A program made the translations under genes and the position numbers. The notes beneath the pieces were generated by a model. The model saw only the letters and a program-made list of their open reading frames with translations. It was not told the origin of the DNA and ran no database searches. 64,000 nt of DNA from Haemonchus contortus (taxonomy: Eukaryota > Nematoda > Chromadorea > Rhabditida > Trichostrongylidae): NCBI GenBank assembly GCA_000469685.2, contig LS997566.1:11664992-11728991 (forward strand), in the 5' to 3' direction. Positions 12,052-23,916 of the stretch are shown here, in pieces (the first letter of the stretch is position 1; the number at the start of each line of letters is the position of its first letter).

Positions 12052-12571
12052 CAGTAGCGCTCAAAAGTCTTCGGTGTTCTTCAGCCGTACTTTTCAGTCG
12101 TAACTCCTTTCCTACTGGATCTAATCTTGCGAAATTTCTATATTTGGAGCGTGGGTGTATTTTGAATATTTACCACTATCAACCTGCAATCTGATCGTGT
12201 TCCAGATATTCCAAAGAGCGTGAACTCAAAATTGACTGAAAATACAGATGATGTTTCTTCTGGAAGTTCTTTCCTTTTTGCGAAGTTTGAAGTGTACCAG
12301 CGGTAATGCCGAACTCAGCAGATGAGAAAAACGCACATAAGGTGCTAATATGTGCAGACGCCAACAACTTTAGTTTTAGCAAAATCTGCTACCGCAACAA
12401 ACACGTTGCTCTATCTGTGGATATTGCAGCTTCGCAGTCAAATATTGTTGGGTAGGGTGAAATATTCTCTAGTTAAACATATCCAAATTTTGCGCGATTT
12501 GGTCTACTAAGAAAAAAGTTATGAACGAGAAAGGGTCAAAGAATTTCACCGAAGACTTTTGAGCGCTACTG
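12052..12571. mobile_element. MITE copy 1 (Tc1/mariner-type, TA target)
   Basis: A 520-bp non-coding element. The left end reads CAGTAGCGCTCAAAAGTC and the right end is its reverse complement, with about 23 bp of matching termini. TA lies on both sides (12050-12051 and 12572-12573). Its interior aligns with the second copy at 32086-32589. The TA duplication and termini suggest mobilisation by a Tc1/mariner transposase; no such source is recognised for this family in the window. Confidence 0.85.
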
Positions 12572-12852
12572 TATATGGAATTTAGAACTGAAGAATACCT
12601 TTTTGGAAGTATAGGAGCGCTCAAAATTAACATAAAGGCACAGTTCGATATAAAAACGTTTTCTATTTCCCCATTGTATGAATTTAAAGCTCCCCCTTAT
12701 GTCATGCATGCCGATCGGAGTAGTCGCTTTCTACCCCACCAATGAACTCCTTAGGAGATCAGTACTTCCGTTTTTCATCCTAAAGGCTACCTCAAAAATA
12801 TCGTGACTTGTGCCTTTGAAGTAGTATTAATTGGAAGTGCGCACTCGTCGCA

Positions 12853-12918
12853 TTGCAGCAACGTGGCTCAGTGGAAGTGCTTTCGCTTCACAGGCGTAGA
12901 TTGGGGAGTTGCACCTCG
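12853..12918 (+). repeat. tRNA-like sequence, possible SINE head
   Basis: GTGGCTCAGTGGAAGTGC resembles a pol III A box region, and GAGTTGCACCTC sits where a B box would be, but the B box is degraded (no GGTTCGA). Not a functional tRNA. The region 12919-13206 beyond it shows nothing else. Confidence 0.35.
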
Positions 12919-13206
12919 ACTATAGTACACTGTTCTTGTCTTCCATAAACATCTTTGGAGATCTTATCGGGCATTAGTTCAACTGAGCGCCTTATTTCGG
13001 CCATCCTCTATGCTTCTTCCACCTTCCGAGATAGTACATTAAAAGATCGATACACTGTCAAACCAGCAATTTTGAGAGATAGTACGCTCGTGGGCACTAC
13101 TTCACTCCCTTTTTGTAGTAATCGCTAGAACCACTTAAGTTCTGCTTATACTTTCCATTATCCACAATAGTATAAACTTCATGACAATTCTAGTCAGAAA
13201 AACGCT

Positions 13207-15259
13207 TACAAGGAAGGTCTTCCAGGGCGCGGGACGTCTTTTGAAATGGCTTTTTGCATGGTATAGAAGCATGAACACTGAGTATAGAACTATGGTCTAT
13301 TTCCGCGAAATGAATTCCTGAATGCCGAAAAAATTAGTGAAAATTTAACCCACTAAGCGTCGCTTGTTTCATTCATGGCGTCGTCTGTCTGCTAGAACGC
13401 CCCAGTGGACTGCGTATTGAAAATAATGTGAACGGTAGCCAAAAAAGTGAGCCACATGTTAAAAAATGTTGAAAAGTGCGGGGAGGTTTCATGTGTTTCA
13501 TCCACTGTTAGCTGCTAGCAGCGTCGGTTGGTGTGGTGGATAGCGATGTGGACTTCGAGTTGCGACGGCGAGGCCGGATTCATGATTCGAATTCTCGGGG
13601 CTTTGCCGTTTTTGCATTTTAAGCTGCCACCTCCAGATTGGCTCCATATTGCACCAGGACTTAGCCTGTGCCTGACTGGTCATGGTCGTGACCAGGACCA
13701 CCCATAACCTCTACAAGTTGTTAGAATTTGATGTATGTGCACTATCAATGGAGAAGCTTCCAGGCTTCACACTACAAGGAGCTCCCCCTTCCCCCCCCCT
13801 CCCCCCACCTCAACTTCCTCACGTAGTTTTTTTATCAGCTCGGTTGTTCTTGCATCACTCACATCGAGAGTTCATTCAATTGGTAAAATGCAAGTGGTAG
13901 GTGTGAATGGTAAAATAGTAAATTGGTGTAATATCATTTTGGTAGTCAAAAAACTCGATATCATATTATTTGGTCTTCGAGCATTTTATGAACACAGTCA
14001 GTCAGTTGCACAGTCCATACAATTCTTTAAATGATTTGGATAGAAAGGGTTTGACTGTTGTTTTATCTCGACCGGAACCCTTCAGAACTTACTTCGAAAC
14101 CCCTTCCTTTAAAACTGATGGAACTCGCATCTAATTTCGATGATTTCACCTATTCTTACCCTAGCGATTTCGCGCCGATCAAGGGTTTTTGTCCACTGTT
14201 CTGTTTGGTTACCTCCATTTCCTTGTCTCCTCACGATCATTATCTCGATTCCAGCAATGTCCTTCTTGATCGTGTCCTGCCAGCCCTTCATAGCAGGACG
14301 CGGAGTAAGGGGTCGTATTTTGGGAACGGGTATCGCCCAAACCCGTCATCTAGTCATTAAAGTTGTAATCTGGCACTTGAATGATTTTCTTCCGGAGTGA
14401 CAGCTCTTTACATCAAGCTCAATGCTCATGGATCCTTCAGCAAGATGACGAGTTTAAAAAGAATGATCCGTTTTCTCACAGAAGTCCGCGATTAACTTCC
14501 AGTTCAATGCTAGGAAATCGGGAGCTACAATGAATATGGGAATTCTGTTATCTTTGCATTGACGAACGAGGTCGAGGGCAGCTTTCATCGAACAGGAACC
14601 ATATTACAGGGTTTTGTTCCCCATTACAACACTTATATAGCGTAAAATGAAGAAATCCCTTTATACTCCAGGAAGTGTGAAGCCTGGAAGCTCCTCCATT
14701 GATAGGGCACACACATCAAATTCTAAAGACTTGTGGAGGTTATGGGTGATCATGGTCACGACCAAGACCAGTCAGGCACTTGCTTTGGCCCTGGTGCAAA
14801 GTGGAGCCAACCTAGAGGTGGCAGCATAAAATGCAAAAACGGCAAAGCCCCGAGAATCCGAACCATCAACCCATCCTTGCCGTCCCAACTCGAAGTCCTC
14901 ATCGCTATCCATCTCACCATCCGACGCTGCTAGGAGCTCAACCGTGGGGAGCGCATATGAAACCTCCCCGCACTCTTCAACATTTTTTAACATGTGGCTT
15001 CCTTTTTTGGCTACTGTTCACGTTATTTTCAGTAGGCAGTACACTGGGGCCTTCTTCTGTGACGACGCCATGAATGAAACAAGCGACGCTTAGTGGGTTG
15101 AATCGGCAGTTTTTAACAAAATCATTTTCACTCCTTTTTGGCATTCAGAAGGCCATTTGGCGGGAACGGCCAATAGTTCTGTACTCAGTGCTCATGCTCC
15201 TATACCATGCCAACAACATTTTGGAAAAGCGTCCCACGCCCTGAAAGACCTTCCTTGTT
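13207..15259. mobile_element. Fold-back element with about 570-bp inverted arms
   Basis: Sequence at 13207-13772 is repeated in reverse complement at 14675-15259, diverged by substitutions and small indels. The spacer (13773-14674) contains a C/T-rich tract near 13785-13810 and no recognisable protein. Each arm contains a tRNA-like module with a B box: GATTCGAATTC at 13584-13594 and, inverted, GGTTCGGATTC near 14863. No transposase or clear target duplication was found. It could be a fold-back transposon or two inverted copies of a SINE-like repeat. Confidence 0.7.
13524..13600 (+). repeat. tRNA-like module in left fold-back arm
   Basis: GTGTGGTGGATAGCG (A-box-like) is followed about 40 nt later by GATTCGAATTC (B-box-like), the layout of an internal RNA polymerase III promoter. 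There is no acceptor stem, so this is a tRNA-derived SINE module and not a tRNA gene. Confidence 0.5.
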
Positions 15260-15523
15260 AGAGTTCTCACGGTTGTACGAATGATAGTTTCGAACCGTCA
15301 TATAAAATTCAACTCAATCAGATTTCGAATACGATATGTGAATATGTACCGCAACGTTTCGGAGCACATGATGTGATTCCCAGATGCTTACTTTGTACTT
15401 CTCCTTTTCTGAATCCTAGATCAGTGGGTTGACTGCTTTTCCCACTCTATCACTTCCGCCGCGAACTTAACAGATCAATGACATTTCTTCTGTTTGTGTC
15501 ACCCTGAAATCCAATCACCTGTA

Positions 15524-17131
15524 TCACCTGTCGTCCCGTTGATCGTCGATTTCCTCGAGCGGGCGCCAGTAACGTCTCCATTCGTCCCTGTTACGAGCCA
15601 GAGTGGTCCAATGAATCGTTCCAGGGACACGAGGATTCACATTCCTTTCGTTCAGAGCTTTCGTGAAGAAGTCTGACCATCTCGTTGGCGGCCTTCCTGG
15701 AGTTCGTTTGATGTCCCGAGGGATCCAGTCAGTAACCGCCCTGGTCCAACGGTCATCACTATATCGCATAAGGTGTCCGGCCCACCTGATCTTCGATTTC
15801 TTGGCGTAGTCAACGGCATCCCTGATCTTCGTTCGTTGACGGAGCTCGGAACTCCGGATTCCCTTCTGCACTTGCGTGTATAGGGAAATTCCGAGCATCG
15901 TCCTTTCCAAAGCGCGTTGAGCAACGCTGACAGCATGCTCATCCTGCTTTCGTAGAGTCCAAGTCTCTGAGGCGTACGTCAAAGCAGGAAGAACAGCAGT
16001 GTCGAAAAGGTGAGCGCGGAGCCGGATGTTCTTTGTCTTCTTCACTACTCCCTCGATATTCTTAAATGCTCCCCACGCAGCGCGTTTCCTTCTGCACAGC
16101 TCCGGAGCTAGGTCGTTCATCATGTTGACTTCCCGACCTAGATACACATAGCTAGAGCATTCGGAGATATTCTTTCCGTTTAGCGTGAAGGGAGCATCAG
16201 GTACCAAACCGTTTTTCATGAACATCGTCTTCGTTAAGTTCAGTCTCAATCCGATCTTTCCACAAGCATTGTCAAACTCGGCCAGCATTCGTTCCGCCTG
16301 CTCGATGTTCGGTGTTATGAGAACGATGTCGTCTGCAAAGCGGAGGTGATGTAGATAGCGGCCGTCGACCTTCACACCCAAGTCTTCCCATTCCAAATGA
16401 CGCATGATATTCTCGAGAGCGGCACTGAAAAGTTTAGGCGATATGGTATCGCCCTGCCGAACACCTCTCTTCACGTTGATAATGACTTCCTTGTAGAATG
16501 GTGAAATCCTGGTCGTGAAGTTGTCGTAGAGCTCACGAAGCATCCTTATATATTGAGTAGGGACACCCTGGTTGCCCAGGGCTTCGATTACCGCTTCTGT
16601 CTCGACAGTGTCAAAGGCTTTCTTCAAATCGATGAACGTAAGACACAGCGGCATTTTGTACTCTCGCGATACTTCAATGAGCCTTGTTAGGGTGTGGATA
16701 TGATCGATTGTACTGAACCCTCTCCGAAACCCTGCTTGCTCGCATGGCTGTCCTTCATCTAATATTCTGCCAATTCTGTTTAGGATGACACGAGTGAAAA
16801 GCTTGTAGATTACGGACAGCAGGCAGATTGGGCGATAATTGCCAATATCGTCTGGATCTCCCTTCTTGTACAGCAACACAGTCTTGCTAGTTTTCCACGA
16901 CGTGGGCACTTTGCATTCCGACAGGTACCGCGTGAAGAGCCTAGCCAGAGTTTTGATGATGACTTGTGGTATACTCTTCAGATGTTCTGGTTTGATCCTA
17001 TCGAGACCGGGCGCTGTACAGTTCTTCATCGACTTGATGGCATGTCGTATTTCGGAAGGGAGAACCGAAGGAGCGATATATTCGTCTTGCCTAAGATGGT
17101 GAGTAGGCAGGTAGACGTGGCTGAAATCCAA
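15524..17131 (-). CDS. RTE-type non-LTR retrotransposon reverse transcriptase (no endonuclease)
   Basis: A 535-codon open frame matching LINE reverse transcriptases of the RTE kind common in nematodes. Motifs in order: [59 protein letters not shown] (catalytic Asp), [27 protein letters not shown] (catalytic FADD) and GLRLNLTKT. The C-terminal region has [18 protein letters not shown] and [11 protein letters not shown], typical of the family tail. There is no apurinic endonuclease domain upstream: the frame starts in the linker just before the RT, at about 17131, as expected for 5' truncation during target-primed insertion. The frame has no stops or frameshifts, so the insertion is fairly young. 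It ends next to a TCACCTG-containing tract. Confidence 0.93.
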   Translation of the reverse strand: MDFSHVYLPTHHLRQDEYIAPSVLPSEIRHAIKSMKNCTAPGLDRIKPEHLKSIPQVIIKTLARLFTRYLSECKVPTSWKTSKTVLLYKKGDPDDIGNYRPICLLSVIYKLFTRVILNRIGRILDEGQPCEQAGFRRGFSTIDHIHTLTRLIEVSREYKMPLCLTFIDLKKAFDTVETEAVIEALGNQGVPTQYIRMLRELYDNFTTRISPFYKEVIINVKRGVRQGDTISPKLFSAALENIMRHLEWEDLGVKVDGRYLHHLRFADDIVLITPNIEQAERMLAEFDNACGKIGLRLNLTKTMFMKNGLVPDAPFTLNGKNISECSSYVYLGREVNMMNDLAPELCRRKRAAWGAFKNIEGVVKKTKNIRLRAHLFDTAVLPALTYASETWTLRKQDEHAVSVAQRALERTMLGISLYTQVQKGIRSSELRQRTKIRDAVDYAKKSKIRWAGHLMRYSDDRWTRAVTDWIPRDIKRTPGRPPTRWSDFFTKALNERNVNPRVPGTIHWTTLARNRDEWRRYWRPLEEIDDQRDDR

Positions 17132-17892
17132 TAAATCTACATTTTTATTTTTCTTTCGTTTCTATATGCGATCCATTCTCGAAACTCACATGGCCAGAGC
17201 AACGATATACTCAAGAGACAATTCTAAGTTTTACCTGGGTTGCCAGATACCACGCTTTATGAAGTTATCGAAAATCCGTAACTAATTAGGGAATGGAGAA
17301 ATTTACTGAAGTAAATTCATGGAGCATCTTAGAGGTCAACATCAGGATCACAATGGCACTGTGGGCATGAGAAAGGCACGAAAAAGGGAATACATTGAGC
17401 ATGTGTTCCCTTTTTCGTAGATGTCCGCTCCGATCAAGTTTCCTCTAAATTCGGTTTTCTGCAGGAGAAAAGGTATTCGAGAAGAAGAGAAAAAGGGAAG
17501 AAGTGTGCGACGTGAGAAAAATTGACCAATAAACACACGTCTCTGGTACTGGCAACCTGCAGGCACGAATTTGTCATACACTCTCACGCCACGTCCCAGC
17601 TTCCTACTCGATTACCAAACCATCTAAAATCAATCGAAATACGGCACACAGTCAACTTCCTCATTAAGCTATTGAATTACCTGAAAGTAGTGTCCAATAC
17701 CTCGATTTAACATCGTCAGCTTGTTCTCTTTTCCCACTCCTTTGATCTCCAATTCACTGAACCAACCCTTAGTGCTCTACGATGAGCCTTGTATTGGACT
17801 CGAGAAACCTGCTCAATCCCGAACATCTCACCATATCCGCAGCTTTCAGTTTGTTTGTCCACATGTCCACATCCAGTGCCAGTGGTAGTGCC
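17132..17892. other. No gene recognised
   Basis: Short open frames only. The stretch 17780-17892 resembles sequence that also precedes the 3' LTR of the BEL element, so the 5' boundary of that element may lie a little further left than drawn. Confidence 0.4.
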
Positions 17893-18147
17893 ACCGAGCC
17901 TGACGAAAAAATCGTCAAGATCTACATTGAATTGATCGGAATGTCATCCACTGATCGCGCGCCGAATGTGGATATAAAGGATGGATGGAGAAGACATCAG
18001 GATGTTTGATACCGTCGTTGCATCGTATTGCTGCTGATCCCTTCAGAAGCGAGTACTTAATAAACTTGGCGTTGATCGGCCTATTATTGTGGCTCACTCG
18101 AGTATCGATCCGACATCTATAATATATTCTGTACTACTATCCAGTGG
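17893..18147 (+). repeat. BEL 5' LTR (approximate)
   Basis: Aligns with 23663-23916: GTCAAGAT, GATCGCGCGCC, GGATATAAAGGATGGATGG, a TCGTTGCA segment, then TATCGATCCGA near the end. The TATAAA inside could be the promoter. Boundaries are uncertain by tens of bases. Confidence 0.65.
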
Positions 18148-18593
18148 GTTTTCATACTTGAGGTCTTATCTAGTTGACACATTTTTCGGATATATCATAA
18201 TTTCGGTCCTACCCGACACATTTCAATTGCGTAGTAGACAGTTTTTCTTTGCCGCAACGTCAGTTATGCAATCTTGGTCACTGAGAAATTTGAGCAAATC
18301 TTCATTCAAGTTATATCCATCATGTCAGCTAGGATACCCTCTTACAAACGGCAGCTTACCCTGTTACCAACAAATTATGATCTTTTTTGGAGCGGTACCA
18401 GAACGAAAAGGTCGAGTCGCTTCGAGCTGCAGACGACCAATCCCTTACTGATTACCCAGACCATCATAGACGCGCAGTGGAGGCCGTAGGAGCAATTCAG
18501 ACTTGCGTAAATCACATCGAATGTTCCTTGAGTAACTACGCCGCCACACTGGGAAGCCCCTGACTATCTCGTATTTTTAGAAGCTAGATCGTG

Positions 18594-19450
18594 TGCATTG
18601 CGCTCTTTTACTAATAATCATCCAGTTCAAACTACAGTCGCTGCTCCATTTCGACAACAAAATCAGTTGGATAATGTGCCACAAATTAGGAAATGGGGCT
18701 TCCGACATTACAGTCCCGTTTCGTGGGAATATTTGAGAAAACCGTTGGTCAATGCAAATATCCATTCCCAACCACTGCCTGAGCTATATAAATTCAACTG
18801 CTTGCTAAAGGCGCCTAAGGGCAGAGCACTTTCAGCTACCAAAAACTTTCAAGTATTGCCTGAAACTATTCTGATGCCGTTGAATTCCTGAAATCTTGGT
18901 ACGGCAAGTCAGAACACTTAGTGAATCGGCTTATAGATAGGATAGATAGAATGCAGTTACGATCTTTGAGTTTGAGTTTTTTAAATTCAAATCATCCTTT
19001 CTCAATTGAAACAAAAAGGCGAAAACGTTGATGGCCAGTGGTTACTGTGGCAAGTACCTTCCAAATTTCCTTTGACAATTCAGCGCAGGGTCCTTGAGAA
19101 AAAACACGCTTCACCACTTGAGACTCGCTCTGAAATGGATATCTTGACAAGACTACTAGAGGATGCAATCTCGAGTGAAGAAACGGCATCGCTGATCAAG
19201 GGACAGAGTCAAGAAAATCGGAATAATCCACAGCACGTAGAGAAGAAAGAAAACCCACATCCCAACGGGTTCATTTACTGCTGTGGGGCTCATAAATCTG
19301 CAGTGTGTGCTAACTATAAGACTCCCAAAGAACAGTCGCGTTTTTATGAGAGCACAATCTCTGTATGATTTGCGCCTCTCCGAATCATGCTGCACCCCAA
19401 TGTAAGGAGCGCTCGTGTATCATATGCTAAGTGGCTCTTCATACATCCTG
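18594..19450 (+). pseudogene. BEL/Pao gag remnant
   Basis: Frames around 18594-18900 read QNQLDNVPQI, VSWEY, KPLVNANIHSQPLPELYKFN and LKAPKGRALSATKNFQVLPE. This is the capsid-like region (DUF1759 type) of BEL gag proteins; the follow-on, FLKSWYGKSEHLVNRLIDR, is in another frame. Around 19270-19430, fragments such as CCGAHKSAVCANYKTPKEQS and CASPNHAAPQCKERSC-like codons form the zinc-knuckle region. Several frameshifts and stops break it. Confidence 0.7.
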
Positions 19451-20639
19451 TTGCTTCAAAAACGCAACAAAACAGAAGACCTCCGCACAGGCACAAAGTC
19501 CACCAAACCAACAACAAAGCATGACACGTGCACAAACCTCTAGTAACTCTTCGGGAAATACGAATAGGCCCATCTCGAACGTTACTCACGTCTTCTTGCG
19601 CGAGGACATGGAACATATATCAAGGATGCGAGGCATGCAAACGCCAGAGATGATCGACGAATCTCTCAAACCAAAAGTGGATACAACACTTTGTGAACTC
19701 CATTCAGCACGAAAGGGTCGGAAACGAGATTCTACTTTCCTATCCTCGGGAGACCTGACCATCTTCGATAGAACTATGAAAAGAAAAGCCAAATTGAGGC
19801 TGCATACCTTTGGATCCTAATGGACCATAACAAAAACCAAGAAGAGGCATTCCGACGAGTACAGCTGGATAGATGGGACGACTCTGGGTCTGACTCTGTA
19901 CACGCACAAAATTCTGACCAAAAAGCTGACTGATCCACCAATACTAAATGAAGTTCTAGACTACATAGAATCACTGAACATCCATATTCAAGTCGGCGAA
20001 AACCACGGGCAAGTGAAACCTCTCATATGACCTGGCTGAGATCGAGTTTGGTCACCAATTAAAGAAGGAAAATGCCATGTTCAGCTCTGGCATTTCCCTT
20101 CTACTTCTACCTACTGACTTCTAGCTACCTTCTGGACTGCATCTTGTGCAAACACGTTTAGAACAACTAGTTGCGGGAAAACTCAATTCTTCGCGTCCAA
20201 ATACTCACACGTCCCAACTGCTCGCGTTGTCAAAAAAGTGGGAAGAGTGGTGATTTCTGGACGCGAGTGCTTTGGTGGTGATTCGAGATTCAGAGCCGAC
20301 TGAGGAAGAGGAATTGTGGACGAAGTTTCGGGGACTTGACAGAGCCGACATTGAAAAGTTCAGCGGGTCAAAAGAAAAGGTTCAGCAGACGTTGGATCAA
20401 CGGGTCTGGAGCAGATTCGAAGAAACGTTTGTGTTAAGAGAAGAGGGATATTGCTTGCCTTGGAATGAAAGCTGCTTAGCCAGCACAGGGTCTTCACTTA
20501 AAGACGAAGGATTGTTGGACCAATATAACGAGATTTTCTAGGATCATTTCAGGTAAAATATCATTGTAGCAGTGAACGAAGAGGAGCGAGTACAGGGTCG
20601 AGTACACTGAATACTCCATCAGCCGGTCCTTACTCCTCA

Positions 20640-21400
20640 CAAGAACACAACAAAATTAAGGATCGTAATTGACGCGTCGACTCACTACAAAAACGCGAGT
20701 TCTTCGAACAACAATTTGTACAGAGGAAGGGCGATCATGCCGAGTTTGGATGGTCTTCTATTCGCCTCAGATTCGGGCGGATTGCAATTGGATTGCATAT
20801 GCGGTCGTAGAAAAAGCGTTCCTGCAGGTTCATCTTTGGAAAATTTACAGAGATGCAATACCTTCTCTTCGGCTACGAAATCATAACGAGTTCCCCACAG
20901 GGAAACTTCTAAACGTATAGATTTACATGCATGACTTTCGGACTTTTCTCATCACCATTCCCCTAGCAGCTACAATATTTTCACCTCGACCAGTACCAGG
21001 AAAACGAAGAGCTAGTGAAAGCAGTCAGAAAAATCTCTATGCAGACAACCTTCTTCTATCATCTGACACATTAGACGAAGCAGTGGAACAATACACGCGT
21101 ACGAAACAAATTTTTGAAGAACTCTACATGAACTCCATGGAGCACGTTCCCAACGACCGAAAACTCATTGCCACAATCGCAGATAATGACAAGTCACTCG
21201 ATATTCCTCCATCGGTTCTTGGGGTCGTATGGAATTCCGGATCGGATAACCTACACATCACCTGCAACATCCCCGTTCGAGCAAAAACGACGAAACGAAC
21301 GGTAGCAAACACGACGCGTCCATCAACGATCCTATGGGTTAAATGCTCCCACTGGTTCACAAGGCTATGATTTTACTGCAATCGCTTTGGAAAACCACTT
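20640..21400 (+). pseudogene. BEL/Pao reverse transcriptase remnant
   Basis: Frames switch along the segment. SHYKNASS-like and RLRFGRIAIG-like text lies at about 20670-20900. LYADNLLLSSDTLDEAVEQY (YADN in place of the catalytic YVDD/YVDN) lies at about 21030-21090, followed by PPSVLGVVWNSGSDNLHITC and KRTVA, which match the RT–RNase H junction of BEL elements. Many frame breaks; not functional. Confidence 0.75.
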
Positions 21401-22139
21401 GTGATTGTGATATCCCACTTACGGATGAAGAGTGTGGGAATTGGAATATGTGATGGAATCAACCGATTTCACAAGAAAGTCACGCGTTTCCTAAAAACTA
21501 AGCGTAGTCGAGTGAACCTTATAAGATGCTGGTCCATTCATAAAAAAAGATCAAAGCATCAGGTTGTCCTATTCAATTTGATCACATATCCTCACGATCC
21601 AGTCCCGCAGATTGCGTTACTAGGGGTTTTTATAAGCATGACTCTGCCTATCACTGCCGGTGTAAATCTGAATTTATACGCGTTTTAGAAGCAAACTGGG
21701 ATGACTTATTCAATGCAATCGTAATCGAGACCACCTTCTAAGATGAGAAGAACGAGTAATCCCCAAAATATGCTCGCTGGCGGTCGATACTACCATGAAA
21801 GCGGGCGACATAGATCCACATGAATCAACATAGATCCTTCCGATCGATTTGAGTGCAAATTTCACTCAAGGTTCAGAGAGCGGCAGCGTACGTTTTGAAA
21901 GTCATTTAAGTTCTCGCAAGAAGACTTGAAAGTAAACAGAATGTTCACGCTGAGCCGTCTCTGAAACTCTTGGCACTTTTCGAAAACTGTGAAGAGGACG
22001 ACATGTCAGTTACTTCGAGAGGCGAAGAAATAGCCGTAGCAAGTGAAATGCTCGTGAGACACCATCAATATTAACGAGCCTTACTCCTGATGTCGTCAAA
22101 ACGTTTCACCATTCAAACCTCTATAAGACGAGTTCGGAA

Positions 22140-22930
22140 TATGGCGATCTGGGCCACCTAGGTAATTGTGCTCTTGGAGATGATGCGGAGTTCCCCATGC
22201 CTATATTGTTAAAGTCTTGGCTATCAAAGTTGATCATCAACGACTATCATAGCAACGGTCACCCTACCACAAATCATACGATGGCACTCATCCGGCAACA
22301 CTACTGGATCCCCAAGCTATGATCAAATTTATGCTATTCGCCGCTGTGCAGTGCCAATGGTTCAACACCCTACCATTCAAATACCCGGAGCAGAGCGACG
22401 TACCTTCGAGACGGGTGCTGCGATCACGTCCGTTTGATCATGTCGGACTGGATTATTTCGGACCACTAACCATCAAAAGGGAAGATGGATCTACGGGGAA
22501 ATGTTACGGCTGCATTACCACCTGCCTTACAACACGCCTACTCCATCAGGATGTCGCTTCAGATCTTCTCCCCTACGCTTTCATTCCGATGCTTCTTAGG
22601 TTTTCTGCAAGAAGGGGAGTGCCGTCTACTATATAACAAGTGACCACGCACCGACTTTTACGCATGGTGATTTTGCTCTGCAAGTTTACATGAAGAAGGT
22701 CTAAAACGAAATAAGGTCGAGAAAATATTAAGCAACAACGAAATTCGCTGGAAATTCACAACTCCTTCCGCACCTTGGCAAGGAGGTTTTTATGAACGCT
22801 TGATAAGATCAGTTAAACTAGCTCTCTTCAAGTTCTAAGGGAGGTCAGTTCCATCCCACGAAGAACTCTTCACTCTCCTGACGATAATAGAAGCTGTGCT
22901 CAACACCAAACTGACTAAGCTCGAGAGTCT
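22140..22930 (+). pseudogene. BEL/Pao integrase remnant
   Basis: The zinc-binding part reads YHSNGHPTTNHTMALIRQHY. The catalytic core has RPFDHVGLDYFGPLTIKRED (first catalytic Asp) and CLTTRLLHQDVASDL. Further on, a SDHAPTF-like segment (second Asp) and TPSAPWQGGFYERLIRSVKL (Glu region) follow in shifted frames. Internal stops at 22637 and elsewhere make it a pseudogene. Confidence 0.8.
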
Positions 22931-23111
22931 CACGAGTTTTCAAGTTCAGAGAATCCTTAAGAAGGAAATCGAGTCGTTGCAAGAGCACCACCGGTCGGTT
23001 GTGGACGCGTTATCGAAGAAAGTCGAGTCCCAAGGCTTGGAGATTGCGTCCGTCAAGTCTAGTTTGAGGAGCGTGGAAAAGGTCACAGCATCAACACCCG
23101 TCGAGCAGTAA
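22896..23111 (+). other. Coiled-coil-like open frame 3' of the integrase
   Basis: The frame begins in the integrase end (AVLNTKLTKLES in sense) and runs into a Lys/Glu-rich helix-prone stretch: KKEIESLQEHHRSVVDALSK, then ESQGLEIASVKSSLRSVEKV. An acidic D/E-rich tract follows (about 23150-23210). I do not recognise this part; it may be a piece of another element's gag joined here or an accessory C-terminal region. Confidence 0.4.
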
Positions 23112-23662
23112 GTAGGAACCAACCAGAATATCGAACCTGGGGTGCGTGAAGTTGACGAAGAAGAAGACTGTGAGGACTTTTAGCTCGTCGAAGAGGATGA
23201 TGACGAGAATCACTGCAGAAAGATGTGCACGAAGTAATGGTCGATGAATCTGCACCTAAAAGCCGAAAAGTCGAGTATTATGAGCCGATGATCATAGTCG
23301 CATTCGAGTTGTGCAGGAAAATTGCGAAGAATTAAAGCAGAATTTGAACGTTTTCATATCTAGATAGGCGGGACGAGTCTTTGAGAATTCCTTCTGGCAG
23401 GAACTGCGCGTTTCATGATGCAGTAGGCATCCACTTTTCCGACACTTGTCCTCGTTTCGGAATGTAAGAACGCGTTACGAGATAATAATAATAAAGGAGA
23501 AAAGGTGCATTCACTGCCTCGAGGGTCCGTAGCACAACACAAGTGCAGGTATCGATTCAGGAAGTGTTGGTATTGCCAGAGACTCAAGGGCGCAGTATTC
23601 GAAGATTTATGCCCGATTGATAAAGGATACCACCATCGCGCAGTCTGCAATGTTCCTGACAT

Positions 23663-23916
23663 GAAGCCCGGAGTAACGACAACATCGTCAAGATACACAT
23701 GGAACTGATCGCAATGTGAGCTATCGATCGCGCGCCACTGGGGATATAAAGGATGGATGGAGAGGACGTTAGGATGATATCTTCTAGTTTTGTTTGATAT
23801 TGTCGTTGCACCGTATTCTTCACAGGTGAATACTTAATCAATTGGTTTTGATCGGTCTATTGTTTTGGCTTATTCAGGTATCGATCCGATGTTTATATTC
23901 TATACTACCGTTAAAC
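23663..23916 (+). repeat. BEL 3' LTR (approximate)
   Basis: Partner of 17893-18147. It carries GATCGCGCGCC, GGATATAAAGGATGGATGG and TATCGATCCGA in the same order. Differences from the 5' copy are frequent. Confidence 0.65.

Larger units (their letters stand above)
17893..23916 (+). mobile_element. BEL/Pao LTR retrotransposon, decayed
   Basis: About 6 kb. Two related LTR-like segments (about 17893-18147 and 23663-23916) bracket gag, reverse transcriptase and integrase remnants in BEL/Pao order, all on the plus strand. The shared LTR text includes GGATATAAAGGATGGATGG and, later, a GATCGGYCTATT stretch. The LTRs are clearly diverged from each other and the coding region has many stops and frameshifts, so the insertion is old. 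Exact ends and the target duplication were not resolved. Confidence 0.8.

Noticed and set aside
12853..12918. A functional tRNA gene
   Set aside because: No acceptor-stem pairing and a poor B box; better described as a tRNA-like SINE head.
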